From NCBI RefSeq assembly GCF_014855515.1, contig NZ_JACYFK010000005.1, positions 220,973 through 284,972 on the forward strand: a stretch of 64,000 bases of DNA, read 5' to 3'. Positions 54,422 to 60,839 of this stretch are shown piece by piece (positions within the stretch are counted from its first letter, which is position 1; every line of letters starts with the position of its first letter). The DNA comes from Euzebyella marina (GTDB lineage Bacteria; Bacteroidota; Bacteroidia; Flavobacteriales; Flavobacteriaceae). The notes beneath the pieces are model-generated. The model was not told the DNA's origin and did not search any database. It worked only from the letters and a program-made list of their open reading frames with translations. The position numbers and the translations under genes were made by a program.

Positions 54422-55798
54422 CTACTCCTGCGTTATTTTGTAAGCTTCTATAGTCGTATAGTATTTCGAGATCATGTTAGGCACTTCCCAGTTAGGCAAT
54501 TGACCCTCCCCCAAATATTTAAGGAAGTTTTCGGTTACCTGACCAAAATGGGCCTCGTGTCCGATTTTAAATTCATCAGGTATATTCACTCGAAAAGACC
54601 CGTCGTTCAATTCTTCAATAGTAGTTCCTGAAAATTGTTCGGCAACTGCGCCTGAGATGGCCTCATTCAAACTTTCTTCAAAACCTTCTTTCTCTTTTGG
54701 TAAAATGTAAAGTACTGGTTTGAAGTTTTCTTCTTGACCCTGTTTAATAATCAGGTCACTTTTAGTGCCCCTCATAATACTGTAATGAGTATCGGCAGTG
54801 CCTTCTGGTGCTTGGTAATTCCAGATAACAGATACTTTGGCATACTTACCATTGATTTTGTATACCATCTCTCCGTTTGCAAAGACATTCAATTCACCAT
54901 CCTTAATATCTTTATCTAAATAATCGGGAAATTCGGTTAGACCAGTTACCGTATTGAACTCATCAGGCGACAGTAATGTTGGCCATCTACGTGCCTTGAC
55001 CATATCAATTTGTGCCGTGTCGATAATTTCTTCAGGAAAAGCCTCCCATTGCACCAAATCGACCAAATGTGTTGTAACGTCTACAATACCCTCACCTTCT
55101 TCGTTCACATCAAAAAACCATGCCGGACGAACTAAAGGTTGACCGCTTACATATTTAAAAAAATGGTGCACACTTTCTTTGCTGATGGCAGGTTCTTCTG
55201 CGGTTCCGTCTTCTAATTCGCCGAATACTTCGGGCAAGGTAGACAACAGTTTCTGCATCATGGTGGTCGATTCAAAACGCTCGGTCATGATATCATAGAT
55301 AAGAACATTGTTCTCTTGGGCCACTTTAAAAGCCTCTTTTAATTTCTCAAAACCTTCTGGGTTGATGACCAATGGCTTATCTGCATAGACATTAAGACCG
55401 GCCTTTACCGCGGCAAGTATATAGTCTATTTTTTTGGAATTTTTTCCGGCAACAATCATCACATTACCAGATTTATCTGCCAACATTTGATTTAAGTAAT
55501 CATCACTGAACTTACTCTGAACCGTCCAATCGGTAGGGGCCTCATCCCTAGTATTATATGATTCAATCTTGCTTAGAAAATCTTCAACCTCAGGACCTTT
55601 AGGGGCAAATAGATAAATAGTGGAGTCTACTTGCGGATACATTTTTTTGTGGACCAATGCAGCATGAAAATGGCCTGGGTCTAATGTCATTAATTTAACT
55701 TTCTGTGACATTTCTTCTTTTGCAGTATTTGAACTCTTTTTTTCTTCTGCACAGGAAAACATCAAAACAGTACAGAAGAGCATTAGAAAATATTTCAT
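54422..55798 (-). CDS. exported lipoprotein of the Gfo/Idh/MocA oxidoreductase-like family
   Basis: The 458-residue protein has a lipoprotein signal with Cys16 (VLMFSCAEEK). It has the Gfo/Idh/MocA two-domain shape: an alpha/beta N-domain with ADKP at 139-142 in place of the family EKP, and a C-domain from about 190 (DVTTHLVDLVQWE near 238). The glycine-rich nucleotide loop is replaced by LDPGHFHAALVHKKM at about 39-53, so NAD(P) binding is doubtful or altered. Its C-terminus resembles a putative-oxidoreductase C-terminal domain. It is separated from the next oxidoreductase upstream by a terminator, so it is a separate or read-through unit of the same locus. Confidence 0.78.
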   Translation of the reverse strand: MKYFLMLFCTVLMFSCAEEKKSSNTAKEEMSQKVKLMTLDPGHFHAALVHKKMYPQVDSTIYLFAPKGPEVEDFLSKIESYNTRDEAPTDWTVQSKFSDDYLNQMLADKSGNVMIVAGKNSKKIDYILAAVKAGLNVYADKPLVINPEGFEKLKEAFKVAQENNVLIYDIMTERFESTTMMQKLLSTLPEVFGELEDGTAEEPAISKESVHHFFKYVSGQPLVRPAWFFDVNEEGEGIVDVTTHLVDLVQWEAFPEEIIDTAQIDMVKARRWPTLLSPDEFNTVTGLTEFPDYLDKDIKDGELNVFANGEMVYKINGKYAKVSVIWNYQAPEGTADTHYSIMRGTKSDLIIKQGQEENFKPVLYILPKEKEGFEESLNEAISGAVAEQFSGTTIEELNDGSFRVNIPDEFKIGHEAHFGQVTENFLKYLGEGQLPNWEVPNMISKYYTTIEAYKITQE

Positions 55799-55852
55799 TA
55801 GGGTTTTAGTTTATTGGGCTTTGGTACTTAGTTTCAAATTTACGGCTAAATA

Positions 55853-55881
55853 AAACACCTCCTTTTTAACGGGAGGTGTTT
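55853..55881 (-). terminator. terminator after the Tat-exported oxidoreductase gene
   Basis: A 10-base perfect stem AAACACCTCC (55853-55862) and GGAGGTGTTT (55872-55881) is followed on the minus strand by TATTTAG. It lies 21 bases after the oxidoreductase stop and separates it from the lipoprotein gene. Confidence 0.75.
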
Positions 55882-55901
55882 CTGAGCAATTTATTCAGCA
55901 A

Positions 55902-57278
55902 TCATGCTTTTACATAATCGGTTCCGTAGGGTTTTCTTTGTTCTCTATGAAGTAGGGTGTTTGCCTCATCATCATTTATAAATTGTTCCTTCTCTGGGTC
56001 CCACTCCAATTTGCGGTCAAACTGCATGGCTATATCACTGATCAAACAAATGACGCAGGCTTTATGACCCTTCTCAATATCTGATATCGGCTGCTTTCTT
56101 GTTTTAATACAATCCAACCAATTACCGTGTTGGTCATCGATTTTTTCCAAATGAATTTCGTTTTCACCGATAACGGATTCCAAAATTTTAGGATCAGATG
56201 CATTCAAAGCCTTGGCACTTTTCTCTTTGTCTACCGGGTCTGAAGCAGAAGCTTGGTAATCACCCCGTGAAACGAAAATCCACCCGTCATCGCCAATATA
56301 TTGTATACCGTTAGTGTAACCACCGCTCGTATATACGGTCATACCATTGTCATATTCGTGCTTTACAAAGAAATCTCCGTGTACATTCCATAATCCTGAC
56401 TTTGGAAATTCGGCCAATGCCTCAACCGATTTCGGACCGGTAAGCTCGGTATTCATACCCCAAGCAGCCGAATCGTAATGGTGCTGGCCCCAACCCGTAA
56501 TCATTCCCGCACCATAATTTCTTATTCTAAGCCAGCCCGGCCTACCGTAACCTTCCTGCGGATGTACGCCAATTTCTGTGTAGGGCACTTCGGGGGTAGA
56601 GCCCAGCCACATATCAAAATTTAAATTGGATGGTACAGGCATTTCAGGGGCTTCAGGACCGGCCGGATCACCTGGCAACCCTATTTTAACAGTGTGAACC
56701 TTACCAATACGGCCATTACGTACCAATTCGGCGGCCACCCTAAATTGGGGCATGGCCCTTTGCTGGGTACCTACTTGAAGAATTACTCCCGTTTTTTTAA
56801 CGGCTTCCCTCAATTGTTGACCTTCTTTTACAGTAAGCGAGGTAGGTTTTTGAAGGTAGATATCTTTACCTGCATAGGCAGCTTCCATGGCAGGCTGAGA
56901 ATGCCAATGGTCAGGTGTACTGATCACTACGGCATCAATATCCTTATTCAATAACATCTCACGATAATCTTCATAGACCTTCGTATCGTTGTATTTTTGC
57001 TTGCCGGTTTTTTCTTTGTAGAAGGAGTCAACCAACACCTTAGCATCATCAGCACGTTTTGTATCTACATCACAAACAGCTATGTATTTGGTCTGATCAA
57101 ATCTGATGGTATCATGTATGTCATGTCCGCGGGCAATTCTTCCGCAACCTATTTGACCGATATTGATTTTATTACTAGGGGCATCTTTACCTAGAACGCT
57201 TGCGGGAACGATAGACGGAAAACCTACCATTGCGGCACTGCCCAAGGCTGTTCTGTTAATAAATTTTCTACGCTGCAT
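55902..57278 (-). CDS. Tat-exported Gfo/Idh/MocA family oxidoreductase
   Basis: The 458-residue protein has a twin-arginine signal (RRKFI at 3-7 followed by a hydrophobic stretch), so it is folded, probably with its bound nicotinamide cofactor, before export to the periplasm. The Rossmann loop GQIGCGRIA is at 41-49, TPDHWHS near 121 and the EKP-equivalent QKP at 143-145; a histidine pair in GQHHYDSAAWG lies in the C-domain. Members oxidise or reduce sugar hydroxyls, some through 3-keto sugars. It lies 10 bases after DUF6807 in one transcript. Substrate unknown. Confidence 0.88.
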   Translation of the reverse strand: MQRRKFINRTALGSAAMVGFPSIVPASVLGKDAPSNKINIGQIGCGRIARGHDIHDTIRFDQTKYIAVCDVDTKRADDAKVLVDSFYKEKTGKQKYNDTKVYEDYREMLLNKDIDAVVISTPDHWHSQPAMEAAYAGKDIYLQKPTSLTVKEGQQLREAVKKTGVILQVGTQQRAMPQFRVAAELVRNGRIGKVHTVKIGLPGDPAGPEAPEMPVPSNLNFDMWLGSTPEVPYTEIGVHPQEGYGRPGWLRIRNYGAGMITGWGQHHYDSAAWGMNTELTGPKSVEALAEFPKSGLWNVHGDFFVKHEYDNGMTVYTSGGYTNGIQYIGDDGWIFVSRGDYQASASDPVDKEKSAKALNASDPKILESVIGENEIHLEKIDDQHGNWLDCIKTRKQPISDIEKGHKACVICLISDIAMQFDRKLEWDPEKEQFINDDEANTLLHREQRKPYGTDYVKA

Positions 57279-57288
57279 CTTTTATGTT

Positions 57289-58590
57289 TTAATTCTTGGT
57301 TACTATGATTTCTGGTTGATTCGCAAAGGCCCGCCAATAATTCTCCGCTTCGGCAGCACTTAGCGTACCATCGAAAACCACCATTCGATAGCGAAGATTG
57401 TAGGTATTATTGGGTTCAATTTTCCATTCGTCATGACGTATTGGGCAAAACTCAAAAAACATATCTCCCCTACCCCCATTAGCGTCTAGAGGCCATACTC
57501 GCATTGGTTCAGGGTGTTTTCTATTTTCAGGATGGCTCAAAAATAAAATACCGTTGGTACTCTTTCCATCAGAAGATTCTCCACTTACGATACACCATCT
57601 GGCATTGCTTCCATCAGCTGATGACCTGTCTTTACCCTCTGAGGTCAAAACTGTACAATTATCAGCTTTCCACCGCTCATGAAACCGTAGGCCCAACCCT
57701 CCACCATATCTGTAGGCTTCAAACAAAATACCATTTTTTAATGGCGTACTAAAATTAGTGATATAATCGAACATATACCTGTCGGCACGTTGCAGGTTCC
57801 ATAAACGAATGGTCAAATCTTCCTCTAATGCCAACTGCGGGCTGTCTTTAGTCTTTAGATCAATATGCTCTTGTACTGCGGTGAACGAGCTAAAAACCGG
57901 CCCTGACACCTTACTTTTGAAATCTTTGAAAAGAACGGTACCCATGCCTTCGCGTAAATTCCAAAAATCGACACGTTCACCATCTATTTGGGTATGGGTC
58001 CACGGGCCCCAAAGACCATAATGGTGATAATGGTCAGGTGCCTGAATTCTAGTTAGAGTATCACCCTTTAAAGTTATTATCGGATGTACAAATCCGGATT
58101 TCGCATAGAGAGAATCGACCCCTTCTGGCGGATAGGTCATTTCATAGCGATACTGTAGCACTGGCTGATTGTTTAAAGAAAGAATTCGGTTGCCAGAAGA
58201 TTCGACATCTTTTACAATTTTATAATCCAATTTTGGCGTTGCATCATTTTTAATTTTGTAGACCAATTTGGCTTTACCACCCACTTGTTTGTTCTGAAGC
58301 CATACCAAGTCTGCCAATGAGTCTAATTGAAAAACGACATTGACCAAAGAGTCTCCAATTACTTGCTGCACAGAAACAGGTCTTTTAAAATCTATCTTAC
58401 CACTATCTTCCCTTGCAAGGTTGTAAACGACGTATTCGGCGCTATTTTCATTATCAATAATTACCTCTAATTGCAATTCTTGAGATTCTTGCTTGCAAGA
58501 CTGTGACACGCAAAGAGTAAGAAGCAGGCCGATTAGGGAAATTCTTAAAGTTCTGTTGCTATGAGATATGAAGCTTGTAAGACCTGTCAT
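57289..58590 (-). CDS. DUF6807 (PmoA-like) exported protein
   Basis: The 433-residue protein has a signal segment with a possible lipidated Cys32 (SQSCKQES, weak box). The main domain, with YRYEMTYPPEGVD, the histidine-rich APDHYHHYGLWGPWTH near 190 and VDFWNLREG, is the PmoA/DUF6807 family found with Gfo/Idh genes in marine Bacteroidota and Planctomycetes. The HH pairs could bind metal, which is inference. It is the first gene of the oxidoreductase transcript; the promoter with its LacI-type operator lies upstream at 58648-58688. Confidence 0.82.
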   Translation of the reverse strand: MTGLTSFISHSNRTLRISLIGLLLTLCVSQSCKQESQELQLEVIIDNENSAEYVVYNLAREDSGKIDFKRPVSVQQVIGDSLVNVVFQLDSLADLVWLQNKQVGGKAKLVYKIKNDATPKLDYKIVKDVESSGNRILSLNNQPVLQYRYEMTYPPEGVDSLYAKSGFVHPIITLKGDTLTRIQAPDHYHHYGLWGPWTHTQIDGERVDFWNLREGMGTVLFKDFKSKVSGPVFSSFTAVQEHIDLKTKDSPQLALEEDLTIRLWNLQRADRYMFDYITNFSTPLKNGILFEAYRYGGGLGLRFHERWKADNCTVLTSEGKDRSSADGSNARWCIVSGESSDGKSTNGILFLSHPENRKHPEPMRVWPLDANGGRGDMFFEFCPIRHDEWKIEPNNTYNLRYRMVVFDGTLSAAEAENYWRAFANQPEIIVTKN

Positions 58591-58647
58591 TCATCAATGT
58601 TTTTAATTGCATGATTCAATCAAAATCAATATTGCAACCACTTTTCA

Positions 58648-58677
58648 CAAATCTAGAAAAATTCACTAATTATGCAA
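58648..58677 (-). promoter_or_regulatory. promoter of the DUF6807-oxidoreductase transcript
   Basis: On the minus strand, TTG at 58677-58675 and TAGATTTG at 58655-58648 are separated by exactly 19 bases. Its -33 element lies inside the LacI-type operator (58671-58688). Transcription would begin near 58643, leaving a leader of about 53 bases to the ATG at 58590. Confidence 0.75.
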
Positions 58678-58688
58678 TCGGTTACATA
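58671..58688. promoter_or_regulatory. LacI-family operator palindrome over the DUF6807 -33 element
   Basis: TATGCAATCGGTTACATA has a central CpG and fits the LacI-family consensus TGNAANCGNTTNCA (core 58673-58686) exactly; 14 of its 18 bases are palindromic. It covers the -33 TTG of the minus-strand promoter, a position that would block polymerase when bound. The LacI gene starts 135 bases away, divergently. A 15/18 copy is at 63071-63088. Binding is inferred, not shown. Confidence 0.75.
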
Positions 58689-58791
58689 GTTTTTTTTCAA
58701 AAAATATCATATTAAATTAAACCTTTGATAAATTTAAGACTCTAAAAAGAGTAAATTGTTTAATTAATAAAAGAAATATACCATTAAACTT

Positions 58792-58799
58792 TAATTTTG
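58792..58799 (+). promoter_or_regulatory. Bacteroidota -7 promoter box for the LacI regulator
   Basis: TAATTTTG matches TAnnTTTG and ends 24 bases before the TTG start at 58824. No -33 TTG is seen at normal spacing, so it may be weak or activated. Confidence 0.55.
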
Positions 58800-58817
58800 T
58801 TGCATAAAATTGCATAA
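58800..58817. repeat. two direct TTGCATAA repeats in the LacI leader
   Basis: TTGCATAA occurs at 58800-58807 and again at 58810-58817, a 10-base step or one helical turn, directly after the -7 box. TTGCATA is the complement of TATGCAA, the left half of the operator at 58671. This suggests half-site binding for autoregulation, which is inference. Confidence 0.5.
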
Positions 58818-58823
58818 CTGATT

Positions 58824-59849
58824 TTGGAGAAAAAAGTAACTATATACGACTTGGCCAAAAGACTCGGGGTGTCACCTGCCACGGTGAGCAGAAGCTTGAA
58901 TGACCATCCATCCATCAGTTTGAAAACCAAGTCTAAAGTGATGTTAGCTGCCGAGGAAACAGGTTATCGCATCAATAAGTTTGCATCGAACTTAAGTCTC
59001 CAAAAATCAAATACTATCGGTGTTATCGTTCCGAAATTGAATTCAGACTTTATGTCAACAGTGCTCTCTGGAATTGAAAAAATTGCAAATGATGCAGGTT
59101 ACAACCTTATTATTAGCCAGTCTTTAGAATCGGAAGAAAAAGAAAAATTCAATACCAAAACCCTATTTGAAAGTGGTGTAGATGCCCTCTTGGTCTCTTT
59201 AGCCAACGAAACAAAAACTTATGATCATTTCAATACTTTTACCAATCGAAAAATTCCTCTGTTATTTTTTGATCGTGTAATCAACATTCCCGACTGCCCC
59301 ACCATAATAATCGACAATCTGAGAGCCGGTTATGACGCTACAAAGCACTTGCTTGACCAAGGGTGCAGAAATATAATGCACATCACTCATGGCTTGAACA
59401 GAAGTGCTTACTACCAAAGATATGTTGGGTACAAAAAAGCCTTGGATGAAGTTAAATTATTCGAAATAGAAAATCTCTTGGTTCTTGACCAGTTCAATTC
59501 TAGAGAGATTGATAGTGTAATCGCAAAGATAACCGCTTCACCAGAACCCATCGACGGTCTGTTCGTTACCAACGACACTTTTGCCGTATATTGCATAAAG
59601 GCACTCTTAAAGGCTGGTTATAGAATACCTGATGACATAAAAATAATTGGCTTCAACAACGACCCCGTGTCAGAAGTCATTAATCCAGAATTATCAACCA
59701 TCGAATATCCTGGGTACCGTATGGGTGTTTTGGCCGGTCAAAGTATTCTAAGTCACCTCAATGGCTCAATTAATATAGAGTCTGCCGACCAAATTCTTTT
59801 AAAGCATCAACTGATTATTAGACAATCTTCTAGAAAAACAACCAATTAA
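58824..59849 (+). CDS. LacI family transcriptional regulator
   Basis: The 341-residue protein has the LacI helix-turn-helix at 6-25 (TIYDLAKRLGVSPATVSRSL), a hinge helix to about 60 (NKFASNLSLQKS), and a sugar-binding-protein-like domain from about 63 (NTIGVIVPKLNSDFM). The ligand is likely a sugar or derivative released by the module. The start is TTG, since an in-frame stop lies 9 bases upstream and no ATG is near. It diverges from the DUF6807 transcript and precedes ThuA by 8 bases. It is the likely binder of the palindrome at 58671. Confidence 0.93.
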   Translation: MEKKVTIYDLAKRLGVSPATVSRSLNDHPSISLKTKSKVMLAAEETGYRINKFASNLSLQKSNTIGVIVPKLNSDFMSTVLSGIEKIANDAGYNLIISQSLESEEKEKFNTKTLFESGVDALLVSLANETKTYDHFNTFTNRKIPLLFFDRVINIPDCPTIIIDNLRAGYDATKHLLDQGCRNIMHITHGLNRSAYYQRYVGYKKALDEVKLFEIENLLVLDQFNSREIDSVIAKITASPEPIDGLFVTNDTFAVYCIKALLKAGYRIPDDIKIIGFNNDPVSEVINPELSTIEYPGYRMGVLAGQSILSHLNGSINIESADQILLKHQLIIRQSSRKTTN

Positions 59850-59857
59850 GATAGACA

Positions 59858-60775
59858 ATGAAAACAAAATTGACCTTTTTACTACTTCTCACGACTCTGG
59901 GTACCATCGCCCAAGGATTGGATTCTTTTGATGTTACCGAAGAATGGATAGCTAAAATTCAGGAAATAGCCCCTTCAACACCAACAGTTAAATCGAAAAC
60001 CAAAAAAGTACTGGTGTTTTCGCAGCATACGGGCTTTTACCATTGGACAGCTCCTCAAAATGTAGAGATGTTGAAGATATTGGGCGAAAAATCAGGAGTT
60101 TTCGAAGTGACCAACTCTTATGATATCGACAGTTTCGATAATGAAAATCTAAAAAAGTTTGATGCTGTTATTTTTAACAATTGTAATCCCGCGGGACCTA
60201 AAAGAGATTTGTTCTGGGACCTACTTCAAAAAAACTCTAATCTATCAGATGATAAAATCGAGTCTTTGGCAAGAGAGTACGAAAAAGGATTTATGGATTA
60301 TATTGCTCAAGGAGGCGGACTTATGATTTTACATGGCGCCATCACGGTTCAAAACAACTCTCAAGAATTCAGTCAAATGACTGGCGGAAGTTTTGACTAC
60401 CATCCCAAGCAACAGGAAATGCATGTAATGGAGGTGGATGAAAAACACCCTTTGGTAGCTGCATTTTCAGGAAACGGCTTTACACATGTTGATGAGCCTT
60501 ACTTTTTCAAGAATGCCTATTCCGATTATAACTTCAGACCCTTGCTGTACATCGATGTTACCAAACTGGAAGGCCTAAAGAAAGAGCCCGAAGATGACAT
60601 AAGTTATGTAGCATGGATTAAAAAACATGGCAAAGGAAGGGTGTTTTACACTTCTCCTTCACATAATGCCCAAACATTGGACAATCTAGAATTTTTAAAA
60701 TTTCTTTTGGATGGCATGCAATATGTTTTAGGGGATTTGAAATGCGACGACAGCCCAATAGGCAAGAAGAAATAA
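59858..60775 (+). CDS. ThuA domain protein (secreted)
   Basis: The 305-residue protein has a signal peptide ending near TIAQG (about 20). The ThuA (trehalose utilisation) domain, a class I glutamine-amidotransferase-like alpha/beta fold, is seen from VLVFSQHTGFYHW at about 50 through DAVIFNNCNP, GGGLMILHGAI and GRVFYTSPSHN. ThuA proteins occur with Gfo/Idh enzymes in sugar degradation; the activity is not settled. It starts 8 bases after the LacI gene, so they are co-transcribed, and ends at a terminator. Confidence 0.9.
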   Translation: MKTKLTFLLLLTTLGTIAQGLDSFDVTEEWIAKIQEIAPSTPTVKSKTKKVLVFSQHTGFYHWTAPQNVEMLKILGEKSGVFEVTNSYDIDSFDNENLKKFDAVIFNNCNPAGPKRDLFWDLLQKNSNLSDDKIESLAREYEKGFMDYIAQGGGLMILHGAITVQNNSQEFSQMTGGSFDYHPKQQEMHVMEVDEKHPLVAAFSGNGFTHVDEPYFFKNAYSDYNFRPLLYIDVTKLEGLKKEPEDDISYVAWIKKHGKGRVFYTSPSHNAQTLDNLEFLKFLLDGMQYVLGDLKCDDSPIGKKK

Positions 60776-60790
60776 TTTCTAAAGAATAAA

Positions 60791-60813
60791 AAGGGCGCTT
60801 AGTAAGCGCCCTT
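60791..60813. terminator. bidirectional terminator between ThuA and the cytochrome gene
   Basis: A 10-base perfect stem AAGGGCGCTT (60791-60800) and AAGCGCCCTT (60804-60813) with a 3-base loop is flanked by an A-rich run on the left and TCTTTATC on the right. It can serve ThuA on the plus strand and the cytochrome gene on the minus strand. Confidence 0.85.
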
Positions 60814-60839
60814 TCTTTATCTCCCTTGTAATATTAAAA

